A stretch of DNA of 52,277 nucleotides from NCBI GenBank assembly GCA_017882145.1, contig JADGQB010000003.1, positions 1 to 52,277 on the forward strand, given 5' to 3'. The notes beneath the pieces are model-generated. The model was not told where the DNA came from and ran no database searches. It worked only from the letters and a program-made list of their open reading frames with translations. This stretch comes from Anaerolineales bacterium (GTDB taxonomy: Bacteria > Chloroflexota > Anaerolineae > Anaerolineales > Villigracilaceae). The translations under genes and the position numbers were made by a program. Of the stretch, positions 34,182-42,358 are shown in pieces; the first letter of the stretch is position 1, and each line of letters starts with the position of its first letter.

Positions 34182-35969
34182 ATGAGCGTTCCGAAAAGCA
34201 AAAAGATTGAACTCCCGGCGAATATTACGATCCGTGATTTCGCCCAGATCATTGAAGTGAGCCCAATCCAAATTATTAAGAAGTTAATGACCAATGGGGT
34301 AATGGCCAGTATCAACCAGGCCATCGATTTTGACACTGCCGCAATTCTAGCTGACGAGATGGGGTTTGAAGCCACGCTGGAAAGCCAGGAAGTTCCTCTA
34401 GAAAAAGAGTCCGGAGAAGTGCCGCTGTGGCGCCAAACCATTGCAGACGAAGAAGAGGCTGCCCTGACGGCTCGCCCGCCGGTTGTCACCATTCTTGGTC
34501 ACGTTGACCATGGCAAGACCTCCCTGTTGGATGCCATACGTCATTCAAATGTTGCCGAAGGGGAAGCCGGTGGAATCACCCAGCATATCGGCGCCTACCA
34601 AATCGAATTGAAGGGCCGGCAGATCACTTTCCTGGATACTCCCGGTCATGCGGCCTTTACCGCCATGCGCGCCCGCGGCGCCCAGGGAGCAGACATCGTC
34701 ATCCTGGTGGTGGCTGCTGATGATGGGGTGATGCCGCAAACCAAGGAAGCAATTGCGCACGCCAAGGCAGCCCGGGTGCCTATCATTGTGGCGCTCAATA
34801 AGATAGACAAGCCCAATTCCAATCCGGAGTTGGTCAAGAAACAACTCAGCGAAAACGATCTCACCCCCGACGAATGGGGTGGCAACACGATGGTCATCCC
34901 GGTCTCAGCCAAACAAAAGAAAGGCATCGAGGATCTTCTGGAAGCCATTTTATTGGTGGCGGATAATACGGATATCCGGGCCAATGCCAAAGGTGCGGTG
35001 ATCGGTACCGTCATCGAAGCGGAACTGGATAAATCCAAGGGACCGGTAGCTACGCTTCTGGTGCAAAACGGCACGCTAAAGACCGGAAGTATTGTGGTGG
35101 CTGGAAATGCCTTTGGACACCTGCGCGCCATGTTCGATTTCCGCGGGAACAAAGTCGAGAAAGCCGGACCTTCCATCCCGGTTTCTGTCATGGGTCTGAG
35201 CGGTATGCCTTCCGCCGGGGATGTGTTCCGGGCGGTTGGAACAGAAAAGGAAGCGCGGCAAATCATCCTGGAGCGTACCGAAGCCTCCAAGAAACAGGCT
35301 ACCACTGCCAAGAAGATGACCCTCGAGGAGTTATTCTCCAAGGTCAAATCCGGAGAAACACGGGAATTGAATCTGATCTTGAAGGCAGACGTGCAAGGTT
35401 CGCTCGAACCGATTGTCAACGAGATCAACAACCTGGGTAAAGGCGAAATTGCCATAAACATCCTGTACGCCGAAACTGGCAATATCAGCGAGAACGATGT
35501 GCTCCTGGCGTCTTCATCCCAAGCCATTGTGATAGGTTTCAGTGTCCAGGCAGATGTTGCCGCACGCCGACTGGCGGAAAAAGAAGGCGTAGATATTCGA
35601 CTATACGATATTATTTATCGTTTGATCGAAGATGTTGAAAAAGCCCTTAAAGGTATGCTGGCCCCCGAGTTCACCGAGAAGCCGATCGGCAAGGCCGTGG
35701 TCTTACAGGTATTCAGCCTGTCGAAAGGCAGCAATGTTGCCGGATGCCGTGTCACCGAGGGCGAAATCCGGCGAAATGGAAAGATCCGCGTCACGCGTGG
35801 CAAGGATATTGTCTACGAAGGTGAAGTTGGTTCGCTCAAGCATGAAAAGGAAGATGTGCGTGAAATACGAACAGGCTTCGAATGCGGAATTGGATTAAAG
35901 AATTTCAACGACGTTCAGATTGGTGATGTTATCGAATGCTTCACCCTTGAGAAAACTGACGCAGAATAA
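34182..35969 (+). CDS. infB: Translation initiation factor IF-2
   Basis: The 595-residue GTPase places initiator tRNA on the ribosome and promotes subunit joining. An IF2_N domain covers about residues 10-60, then comes the G domain with G1 GHVDHGKT, G3 DTPGHAAF, G4 NKID and G5 SAKQKKG, followed by domains II to IV, ending in IGLKNFNDVQIGDVIECF. It lacks the long, variable N-terminal region of enterobacterial IF-2, so it is a short form. ATG 34182 follows AAAGAGGTG at six bases; a start at 34128 would add 18 residues unlike the family. Confidence 0.97.
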   Translation: MSVPKSKKIELPANITIRDFAQIIEVSPIQIIKKLMTNGVMASINQAIDFDTAAILADEMGFEATLESQEVPLEKESGEVPLWRQTIADEEEAALTARPPVVTILGHVDHGKTSLLDAIRHSNVAEGEAGGITQHIGAYQIELKGRQITFLDTPGHAAFTAMRARGAQGADIVILVVAADDGVMPQTKEAIAHAKAARVPIIVALNKIDKPNSNPELVKKQLSENDLTPDEWGGNTMVIPVSAKQKKGIEDLLEAILLVADNTDIRANAKGAVIGTVIEAELDKSKGPVATLLVQNGTLKTGSIVVAGNAFGHLRAMFDFRGNKVEKAGPSIPVSVMGLSGMPSAGDVFRAVGTEKEARQIILERTEASKKQATTAKKMTLEELFSKVKSGETRELNLILKADVQGSLEPIVNEINNLGKGEIAINILYAETGNISENDVLLASSSQAIVIGFSVQADVAARRLAEKEGVDIRLYDIIYRLIEDVEKALKGMLAPEFTEKPIGKAVVLQVFSLSKGSNVAGCRVTEGEIRRNGKIRVTRGKDIVYEGEVGSLKHEKEDVREIRTGFECGIGLKNFNDVQIGDVIECFTLEKTDAE

Positions 35970-36060
35970 AACCAGGATTTCCAGAATGGAAAGACTCAAC
36001 TGCCTCAATCCATTCGGAACTCCTACTAACAATTTTGATCTAATAATCTAAAAGTAAACC

Positions 36061-36429
36061 ATGCCAACCAAAGTCCGCCTCCAACGTATTTCAGATCGTG
36101 TCCGCCAGGACCTCTCGGAATTACTCATCCGGGAGATCAGCGATCCGCGTCTGCACCAGATTTTTATAACAGATGTCAAAGTCGATCGCGAACTGGCCTT
36201 CGCTGATATTTATGTCTCCGCTGTGGAAGGCTCCGTACGCAGCGCGGAAATCCTTGAAGGCCTGGAGCATGCCAGTGGATTCTTGCGGCATGCCCTGGCA
36301 GCGCGCATCGAACTGCGCACCTTTCCGCGCCTGCGTTTCCATTGGGACCCCACGCCGGAACATGCCGATTACATCGAACATTTACTTGCTGAAATAAAGA
36401 AGAATGAACGACCTGCAGATAGCAATTAG
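36061..36429 (+). CDS. rbfA: 30S ribosome-binding factor A
   Basis: The 122-residue KH-type protein binds the immature 30S subunit and helps 16S rRNA maturation. Typical segments are VRLQRISDRVRQDLSELLIREISDPRL and LRFHWDPTPEHADYIEHLL, split here by about 75 residues. It lies about 90 bases after infB, and its end overlaps the start of the next gene by 26 bases, showing translational coupling. Confidence 0.95.
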   Translation: MPTKVRLQRISDRVRQDLSELLIREISDPRLHQIFITDVKVDRELAFADIYVSAVEGSVRSAEILEGLEHASGFLRHALAARIELRTFPRLRFHWDPTPEHADYIEHLLAEIKKNERPADSN

Positions 36430-37363
36430 AGATCGAATCCAAGCTGCCCAGCGCGTTCTGGTAACTTCACATATCCGCCCGGATGGGGATGCCATCGGTT
36501 CCAGCCTGGCTCTCGGCCTGGCATTGGTGGATGCCGGTAAGCAAGTTCAGGTTGTGCTTTCGGATGGGTTACCGGGTTCATTCAAACACCTGCCCGGCAG
36601 CGAGATGATCAAAACCAAATCGCACTCTGAGGTGGACCTGATCGTCTGCGTAGACTGTTCAGACCTGAAACGGGTTGGAAAAGCACTGGACGGATTACGG
36701 ACTCCGGATATCGTCATCGACCACCATGCGACCAATGAAGCTTTCGGGCTGCTGAACTTGATCGAACCCGAGGCTGCCGCGACCGCCTCGGTACTGACCC
36801 GTTATATGCGCTCCTGGGGGCTCACCATCACCACACGCGTGGCTGCCAACCTGCTAACCGGTCTTGTCACCGATACGCTAGGCTTCCGGACCTCGAATAC
36901 CACCCCCGAGGTACTGCGCCAGGCAGCCGACTTGTTCGAGATGGGCGCAGATTTGAGCAATCTCTATTTCCACAGCCTGGTACGGCGTACCTTTCCAGCC
37001 GCTAAATATTGGGGCGCAGGTCTATCCAGGCTGGAGCGCCAGGATGGGATCGTGTGGACCGTTTTAACTGTGGCTGATCGCAAGGTTACCGGTTATTCGG
37101 GAAATGATGATGCCGACCTGATCGCGGTTATTTCAGCAATAGATGATGAAGAAGTAGCCATAATCTTTACTGAACAAAATAAAAACAAGACCAAGGTTTC
37201 CTGGCGGGCGCTCAAACCCAGCGTGGATGTATCACGAATTGCCACCCAATTCGGCGGCGGAGGTCACAAAGCCGCCTCGGGTGCGGAATTATCCGGCACT
37301 TTGGACGAAGTCACGAAACGTGTACTGGACGCCACCCGCGAAGCATTACAATTGCCTAGATAA
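36404..37363 (+). CDS. nrnA: DHH/DHHA1 phosphoesterase, NrnA-like oligoribonuclease/pAp phosphatase
   Basis: The 319-residue enzyme probably degrades very short RNAs and 3'-phosphoadenosine 5'-phosphate. The DHH domain has SHIRPDGDAIGSS, CVDCSD and the DHHATN motif, which bind two manganese ions; the DHHA1 domain ends in FGGGGHKAASGAEL, the substrate-binding glycine loop. Its position between rbfA and truB is common for NrnA. The start overlaps the end of rbfA. Confidence 0.93.
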   Translation: MNDLQIAIRDRIQAAQRVLVTSHIRPDGDAIGSSLALGLALVDAGKQVQVVLSDGLPGSFKHLPGSEMIKTKSHSEVDLIVCVDCSDLKRVGKALDGLRTPDIVIDHHATNEAFGLLNLIEPEAAATASVLTRYMRSWGLTITTRVAANLLTGLVTDTLGFRTSNTTPEVLRQAADLFEMGADLSNLYFHSLVRRTFPAAKYWGAGLSRLERQDGIVWTVLTVADRKVTGYSGNDDADLIAVISAIDDEEVAIIFTEQNKNKTKVSWRALKPSVDVSRIATQFGGGGHKAASGAELSGTLDEVTKRVLDATREALQLPR

Positions 37364-37425
37364 TGAGGTAAAATATTACCAAATAATAGACTCGCAGGGG
37401 CGGGTTAAAAATATGGAGGAATATA

Positions 37426-38346
37426 ATGGAAAGTCAGGATATAAAAAATGCCATATCCGGCATTCTGGTTGTTGACAAACCAGTTGGATTAACTTCTCAC
37501 GATGTAGTCGATATCATCCGTCGCGGCACCAACATTCGCCGAGCCGGTCATACTGGTACGCTCGACCCACGCGCTTCCGGCGTGCTGGTGGTATTGATCG
37601 GGCCGGCAGTTCGCTTGAGTGAGTTCGTCTCGGCCTCAGACAAACGTTACCAGGCCATCCTGCGCCTGGGCAGTTCAACCGATACGTACGACGCCGAAGG
37701 ACGCTTTACCCAACAGTCAGCAGCCCCGGTCAATGTGACCGAAGAACAGTTCAACGAAGTTCTCCAACGCTTTATCGGTGAAATCGAACAAACTCCACCG
37801 GCGTATTCGGCAGTCAAAGTTCACGGCCGTAAAGCTTACGAAATGGCGCGCGAAGGCGAAGAAGTGGAACTGGCCCCACGCAAGATCAATGTTTACCACC
37901 TCGAAGTCCTTGAATGGGCGCCCCCGGAGGTTGTAATCGATGTGCATTGCTCGTCCGGGACATATGTTCGCAGTCTGGCGAATGATGTTGGGACGGCACT
38001 CGGTTGCGGGGCATACCTCGTGGGTCTGAGACGCACCAAGTCCGGTCGTTTCACCTTGAGGGATGCCACCCCATTACGAAAATTGCAGGAGACTTTTACC
38101 GCCGGAAACTGGTACCAGTTCCTGATCCCGGCCGCCGAAGCATTGGCTGAATGGTCTGCCGTGGAACTCAATCCAGACCAGGTCGAAGAGGTCAAGCACG
38201 GTCATCGCGTCAAAGCCGCAGCGGATGCCCAGCCGGGGCTGGTGCGCGGCGTGAGCATGGCAGGTGAATTAATCGCCATCATGGACCTGATGACTGGCGA
38301 AGACGGTTCCCTGGAATGGCAGCCAAAGAAAGTCTTCTTCTCATAA
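37426..38346 (+). CDS. truB: tRNA pseudouridine(55) synthase
   Basis: The 306-residue enzyme makes pseudouridine 55 in the T loop of tRNAs. The catalytic aspartate is in HTGTLDPRASGVL, and KPVGLTSHDVV and KRYQAILRLG are further family motifs. A C-terminal domain of about 60 residues completes the protein. A strong GGAGG lies before the ATG. It is the last gene before the structured element that separates it from ribF. Confidence 0.96.
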   Translation: MESQDIKNAISGILVVDKPVGLTSHDVVDIIRRGTNIRRAGHTGTLDPRASGVLVVLIGPAVRLSEFVSASDKRYQAILRLGSSTDTYDAEGRFTQQSAAPVNVTEEQFNEVLQRFIGEIEQTPPAYSAVKVHGRKAYEMAREGEEVELAPRKINVYHLEVLEWAPPEVVIDVHCSSGTYVRSLANDVGTALGCGAYLVGLRRTKSGRFTLRDATPLRKLQETFTAGNWYQFLIPAAEALAEWSAVELNPDQVEEVKHGHRVKAAADAQPGLVRGVSMAGELIAIMDLMTGEDGSLEWQPKKVFFS

Positions 38347-38354
38347 TTTAGAAT

Positions 38355-38513
38355 AAATAGGACGCGGAAGGTACCCGATAGGGTACGAGTGCCCGGTAGG
38401 GTACGGGTGCCCGAAAGGGTACAGGCGCGTAGGCATGCGGAATAGGATTAGAATCCGCCTACCCGGCGTCTACACCTGCTCTTGAGGAGGGCGCAGGTGT
38501 CCGCGTTCTATTT
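38355..38513 (+). ncRNA. Large structured element between truB and ribF, candidate RNA or inverted-repeat element
   Basis: The ends AAATAGGACGCGGA (38355-38368) and TCCGCGTTCTATTT (38500-38513) pair over 14 positions with a single G-T pair. Inside are three tandem 16-base hairpins (38371-38422), a hairpin with stem GTAGGC/GCCTAC (38429-38434 and 38457-38462) and one with stem ACACCTGC/GCAGGTGT (38472-38479 and 38493-38500). GACGC (38361) could instead pair with GCGTC (38466), giving an alternative fold. No frame across it looks coding. The RNA would be made as part of the truB-ribF transcript, so it could control ribF. It could also be a small mobile or dispersed repeat with terminal inverted repeats. 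It does not match the FMN riboswitch. Confidence 0.6.
38371..38424 (+). repeat. Three tandem 18-base hairpin units
   Basis: The units are GTACCCGATAGGGTAC, GTGCCCGGTAGGGTAC and GTGCCCGAAAGGGTAC, each followed by two bases (GA, GG, AG). Each folds into a 6-bp stem with a G-N-N-A tetraloop. In units 2 and 3 the change A to G in the 5' arm keeps pairing as G-U, which suggests that the stem is under selection as RNA. Confidence 0.85.
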
Positions 38514-38534
38514 TGTTGCGTAGATAACCGAACC

Positions 38535-39461
38535 GTGTTTCACTATCATTCTCTCAACGACCTTACTCTCAAGGATACCTGGCTGGCTATCGGCATCTTC
38601 GACGGCGTTCATCGCGGCCACCAGCAGATCCTGCGCCCGCTCGTATCCGGGGCGCATGCCTCCGGCGGGACTGCCGTCATCCTGACATTCCACCCTCACC
38701 CGGCGGTTGTCCTCGGCGGAAAAACCGACTTCAAAAGCCTGACCACCCCGGATGAACGCGCTGCACTGCTTGGTTCGTACGGCATCCAGATTGTCATCAC
38801 CCAGAACTTCGACCAGGCATTTGCCAACCAGACCGCCGCCGAGTTCATGAACCGGCTCTCGAAAACACTGGGATTGCAACACCTGATGATCGGTTACGAC
38901 ACCGCCCTGGGACGCGGGCGGGAGGGAGATGCCGCACGCTTGACGGAGATCGGAAAAAACCTGGGTTACATGGTCGAGATTGTCCCACCGCTAAAAGATG
39001 AGTCCGGGGTGATCTCGTCAACCCGCATCCGCGCCGCGATCGCAGCCGGGAACGTTTCAAGCGCTGCGGCAGACCTGGGGCGCTGCTATTCCATTAGCGG
39101 CCCGGTCATCCATGGCGATGGGCGCGGACGCACTATTAACATCCCAACTGCAAATATCCGAATCCCGGCGGAAAAAGTCCTGCCTGCCTACGGTATTTAT
39201 GCCTGCCGGGCCTGGGTGGATGGCATAAGTCACGCCGCCGCCACCAGCATCGGTGTTCGCCCGACTTTCTATGTCGATGAACCGCCCGCTCCCACCATCG
39301 AAGCCCATTTACTCGATTTCAAGCGTGATCTATATGGGCAGGAAGTCAAGCTCGAATTCGTCGAATATTTGCGACCTGAAGAGAAATATGCTTCCGTTCA
39401 AGCGCTCAGAGATCAAATTCAAAAGGATGTCGAACAGACGCGCACCATAGTGGAGGCCTGA
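38535..39461 (+). CDS. ribF: Bifunctional riboflavin kinase / FAD synthetase
   Basis: The 308-residue enzyme converts riboflavin to FMN and FMN to FAD. The N-terminal nucleotidyltransferase domain has GIFDGVHRGHQQIL, and the C-terminal kinase domain has GDGRGRTINIPTANI, with ISSTRIRAAI between them. The start is a GTG at 38535; no better start is visible nearby. It follows the structured element at 38355-38513. Confidence 0.96.
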   Translation: MFHYHSLNDLTLKDTWLAIGIFDGVHRGHQQILRPLVSGAHASGGTAVILTFHPHPAVVLGGKTDFKSLTTPDERAALLGSYGIQIVITQNFDQAFANQTAAEFMNRLSKTLGLQHLMIGYDTALGRGREGDAARLTEIGKNLGYMVEIVPPLKDESGVISSTRIRAAIAAGNVSSAAADLGRCYSISGPVIHGDGRGRTINIPTANIRIPAEKVLPAYGIYACRAWVDGISHAAATSIGVRPTFYVDEPPAPTIEAHLLDFKRDLYGQEVKLEFVEYLRPEEKYASVQALRDQIQKDVEQTRTIVEA

Positions 39462-39478
39462 TTGACTTTCATTCGTGG

Positions 39479-39507
39479 TTGACTTGGGGGACATTTTCGT
39501 CCATAAT
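39479..39507 (+). promoter_or_regulatory. Candidate promoter of the gene at 39541
   Basis: TTGACT (39479-39484) and CATAAT (39502-39507) are spaced by 17 bases. Transcription would start near 39514, leaving a short leader with AAGGAGG before the ATG. Confidence 0.65.
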
Positions 39508-39540
39508 ACCAGGCAGATCACCGATTTAAGGAGGATGCCG

Positions 39541-40020
39541 ATGAACGCGGCCAGCTTGCGGCGGCAGATGAAAAATGGCGCCTATAATTTCCATTGGATC
39601 GCGGGGTTATCCCTGGCCAACTCGATCTACTTTGTTTTGACCAGAAATTATGGCTTTGTGGTCGGACTGGGGGTCACGCAGTTCCTGGATATTATTTTTC
39701 ATAACATTGCTCAATCCTTCCCCAATTCAGTACTAATTATCCAATCCTCCGGATTGCTGCTGGACGCGTTCATCTGTAGTGTATTCATCTTATGTGGTGT
39801 GCTGTCCGCAAAAGGTCACCGACTGGCTTTCATCGCAGGGATGATCCTTTACGGGCTGGATGCCATCCTGACACTGGTTTCGCCCGATTTCATTGGTTTC
39901 GGCTTTCACCTGTTCTTTTTATGGTTCCTGTTCAGTGGATTGAAAGCCCTGGATACGCTCAAAATAGTGCTTTCAGAAACCAATCCCAATCCAGTTCTTC
40001 CAAAAAATTTCAGCAGTTAG
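39541..40020 (+). CDS. Hypothetical integral membrane protein
   Basis: I cannot name a specific family. The 159-residue protein has four hydrophobic segments at about residues 18-36, 50-80, 83-105 and 110-140, and a short polar tail. The layout resembles small four-helix membrane proteins annotated only as hypothetical. AAGGAGG lies six bases before ATG 39541; the ATG six bases earlier is too close to that site. It has its own promoter and stands alone between ribF and the ThyX-like gene. Confidence 0.75.
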   Translation: MNAASLRRQMKNGAYNFHWIAGLSLANSIYFVLTRNYGFVVGLGVTQFLDIIFHNIAQSFPNSVLIIQSSGLLLDAFICSVFILCGVLSAKGHRLAFIAGMILYGLDAILTLVSPDFIGFGFHLFFLWFLFSGLKALDTLKIVLSETNPNPVLPKNFSS

Positions 40021-40048
40021 GGTAAGCCCGGCCGCGCCAAGTTCTGTG

Positions 40049-40077
40049 TTGACTAGGCGGCTGTTTTGGTCTATATT
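40049..40077 (+). promoter_or_regulatory. Candidate promoter of the ThyX-like gene, leaderless
   Basis: TTGACT (40049-40054) and TATATT (40072-40077) are spaced by 17 bases. The predicted first transcribed base is 40084, the A of the ATG, and there is no ribosome-binding site, so the message is probably leaderless. Confidence 0.7.
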
Positions 40078-40083
40078 ACCAGC

Positions 40084-41595
40084 ATGCATAAGCGCCAAAT
40101 TTATTTGCTTTCTCCCAAGAAACTATCCCCGGAAATCATCGCGGTCGCTTTCGCCAAGACCTCGCGCAGCCCGGATTCATTCCAGAAAATCGCAGATGAA
40201 CTTAGCGACGAAGCCAGTGCCAAATTCAATGAGAAATGGGTGGTTGGGTATGGACACGCTTCCGTAGCCGAGCATGCGGTCCTGCATATCGCCATCGAGA
40301 ACGTTTCCCGCCTGGCAGTCGAGTGCATCGAATCCAACCGTTTGGCCTCCTACACCGAAAAGTCCACCCGTTATCAGAGATGGGGCCCGGATGATTATTT
40401 CGTTCAGCTCACCCTGCCTACTGTCGAAGAAACGGTTTCAACCAGCTACCAGAAGTTGGGACCGGAGGATTTCTTCATTCCGCCCGAGTTGGAAAGCCAC
40501 AAAAAATTACGGGAGAGCTATTTCAATACATGCAACCTGCTTTTTGATACATACAGGCGCTCGCTCAATTCTTTAAAAGCCCTGGTGGAAAAACAAAATC
40601 CACGCCATCAGGATGAATCCGAAGCAGGCTACAACGGTCGTATCCGCTCTCTTTACGTGGATTCATGCCGGTTTCTTCTCCCGGCGGCTTCACTCGCCAA
40701 CCTGGGTATGACCGCCAATGCGCGTGTCCTTGAACATGCCATCAGCAAAATGCTCTCGCACCCCCTGGCTGAGGTACGCCAGGTTGGTGAGGAAGTGAAA
40801 TGCGTAGCCCAGGCGGAAGTGCCGACTCTGGTCAAATATGCCAGGGAGATCCCATACCTGGTGGAAACAGGAAAAGAGCTTTCTCACAATCCCCTATCCG
40901 CCAAAACTGGCGATAGTAAAGTAATAGAAGAGAACGACCAGTCTTGGTGCAGATTAATTGATTTTGATCCCGAGGGCGAAACCAGGGTACTGGCAGCCGC
41001 CTTGTTCCGCTTTGGGGAAATGTCCTTCTCCCAGGCACTGGATAAGGTGAAATCCAGCAATCAAGCGGATCGGATCAACCTTGCCAACTCCCTGATGGGG
41101 CATCTGGGTGAGCATGACAGTCCTTTACGGGAATTGGAGCATACCTCCTATACTTTCGAGTTGCTCCTGGATCAGGGTGGCTACGCCGAATTCAAGCGGC
41201 ATCGCATGATGACCCAAACGCCGCAATCGCTTACCACGCGGCTCGGGTATGCCATACCTAACAGGATCGTGGAAGCCGGCTTCAAACCGCCCTACTGCAG
41301 CGCCATGGAAAAAGCCGCCGAAACGTACGAAGAATTAGCGAATCGAAATCCATATATCGCCTCGTACATCGTGCCGAATGGTTACAACCGGCGTGTACTT
41401 TTTACAATTAATCTACGCGAAGCATTCGTTTTTTGTCAGTTGCGGTCGGCTGCAAATGCGCATTATTCCATGCGGCGGGTTGCCCAGCGCGTGGCAGACG
41501 AGATCCGGCGTGTCCATCCGTTATTATCAAAGTATATGCCCCTGCCTGAGGAAACCTGGCAGGCTGTGGAAAGCCAGTATTTTTTCAAGACTTAA
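40084..41595 (+). CDS. Double-domain ThyX-like (FAD-dependent thymidylate synthase family) protein
   Basis: ThyX makes dTMP from dUMP with methylene-tetrahydrofolate and FAD. Normal ThyX is about 220-250 residues; this 503-residue protein holds two ThyX-like halves. In the N-terminal half the motif R-H-R-x7-S-x-R appears as SNR-x7-STR (84-96): the first part is lost and the second kept. In the C-terminal half RHR (372-374) is intact, but the following part is S382-LTT-R386. The halves thus look complementary. Long ThyX-like proteins are known in several phyla; I do not know that this type has been shown to make dTMP. The start at ATG 40084 is supported by the promoter directly upstream. Whether a normal thyA or thyX exists elsewhere is unknown. 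Confidence 0.85.
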   Translation: MHKRQIYLLSPKKLSPEIIAVAFAKTSRSPDSFQKIADELSDEASAKFNEKWVVGYGHASVAEHAVLHIAIENVSRLAVECIESNRLASYTEKSTRYQRWGPDDYFVQLTLPTVEETVSTSYQKLGPEDFFIPPELESHKKLRESYFNTCNLLFDTYRRSLNSLKALVEKQNPRHQDESEAGYNGRIRSLYVDSCRFLLPAASLANLGMTANARVLEHAISKMLSHPLAEVRQVGEEVKCVAQAEVPTLVKYAREIPYLVETGKELSHNPLSAKTGDSKVIEENDQSWCRLIDFDPEGETRVLAAALFRFGEMSFSQALDKVKSSNQADRINLANSLMGHLGEHDSPLRELEHTSYTFELLLDQGGYAEFKRHRMMTQTPQSLTTRLGYAIPNRIVEAGFKPPYCSAMEKAAETYEELANRNPYIASYIVPNGYNRRVLFTINLREAFVFCQLRSAANAHYSMRRVAQRVADEIRRVHPLLSKYMPLPEETWQAVESQYFFKT

Positions 41596-41600
41596 ATCGG

Positions 41601-41637
41601 CTGCCCCGGATTTGTAACCGGGGCAGTGTTTTTTTTC
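41601..41637 (+). terminator. Intrinsic terminator of the ThyX-like gene
   Basis: CTGCCCCGG (41601-41609) and CCGGGGCAG (41618-41626) form a perfect 9-bp stem with an 8-base loop, followed by TG and nine T. Confidence 0.95.
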
Positions 41638-41651
41638 TAAAGGAAATCTTC

Positions 41652-42224
41652 TTATTCGTGGAATTCCTCAACCTGGTAAACCAGCACTTCCATGTGCCGG
41701 CGTTTCCAGGCCTCCGGCGCGGCGCCCATCTTGTAACATAAGTTGGCCAGGAATGCGGCCGTATCCGGAATTTTCTCCCACACCTGCGGCAGAAAAGTTG
41801 CCCTGCGGAAGCCATCCCGCAGCACAACCCCGTCGATGCCTGGGCGCAACTTGGAAAGTAAATCCGCAGAGTCCGAGTATTCCAAAGGAACCGGGGTGGT
41901 CAACCTGGAGACCTCGATTTGGATGTTTGCCAGTTCACTGGCCTGCACATGCGGGAAACGATAATCATCCAATGCCGCCGCCACGGCGTGCTCGCGTACA
42001 TCTTCGGCCAGCGGCTGGTAGGGTTCCAATGCACCGATGCAGCCGCGCAGTTCTCCACGAACTGTCAACGTGACAAATGAAGCTCCCTCGCCGCGCAGGT
42101 TGGGCGTCATCTCATCCGGATCGAGCCCCGGAAGGGGTTTGCCGCGTACTCCGGCTTCAAGCGCTTGGCGTGCAACTTTTAATAAAGTAAGTTTTTCTTC
42201 TGGAGTTAGATTATTTACATTCAT
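41652..42224 (-). CDS. AMMECR1 domain protein (AmmeMemoRadiSam system protein A)
   Basis: The 190-residue protein is an AMMECR1-domain protein. The conserved core LRGCIGALEPYQPLAEDVREHA (in two parts, with RGCIG as the hallmark) and DDYRFPHV, VWEKIPD and CYKMGA segments are clear. In many bacteria it is encoded with a MEMO1-like protein and a radical SAM enzyme, as a predicted three-part system of unknown chemistry; those partners are not seen here. GGAG lies four bases before the ATG. Confidence 0.92.
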   Translation of the reverse strand: MNVNNLTPEEKLTLLKVARQALEAGVRGKPLPGLDPDEMTPNLRGEGASFVTLTVRGELRGCIGALEPYQPLAEDVREHAVAAALDDYRFPHVQASELANIQIEVSRLTTPVPLEYSDSADLLSKLRPGIDGVVLRDGFRRATFLPQVWEKIPDTAAFLANLCYKMGAAPEAWKRRHMEVLVYQVEEFHE

Positions 42225-42309
42225 CAGACTCCATCATACAATTCTCCCGGGATGAAGTCAAGTAAATTGGGACTCAAGTTGTTTCCCACCGGATAGGATT
42301 AAATGGTGG

Positions 42310-42335
42310 TGTTGGGCAAACTTAGTTGCCCAACA
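42310..42335 (-). terminator. Perfect 10-bp hairpin downstream of ferritin
   Basis: TGTTGGGCAA (42310-42319) and TTGCCCAACA (42326-42335) pair perfectly around a 6-base loop, 23 bases after the ferritin stop. There is no clear T-run on the minus strand, so it is either a weak terminator or a 3'-end stabiliser. Confidence 0.55.
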
Positions 42336-42358
42336 TCCTTAAATCCTCCAATTTTAGA

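Noticed and set aside
34646-35527. 293-codon minus-strand frame over infB
   Set aside because: It mirrors the codon bias of infB, with Ser-Arg-rich low-complexity sequence and no domain.
38371-38424. CRISPR array
   Set aside because: The units are self-pairing 16-base hairpins separated by two bases, with no spacers and no cas genes.
38355-38513. FMN riboswitch upstream of ribF
   Set aside because: The conserved core (AGGGUUCGGGG-like and related segments) is absent, although the multi-helix layout is reminiscent.
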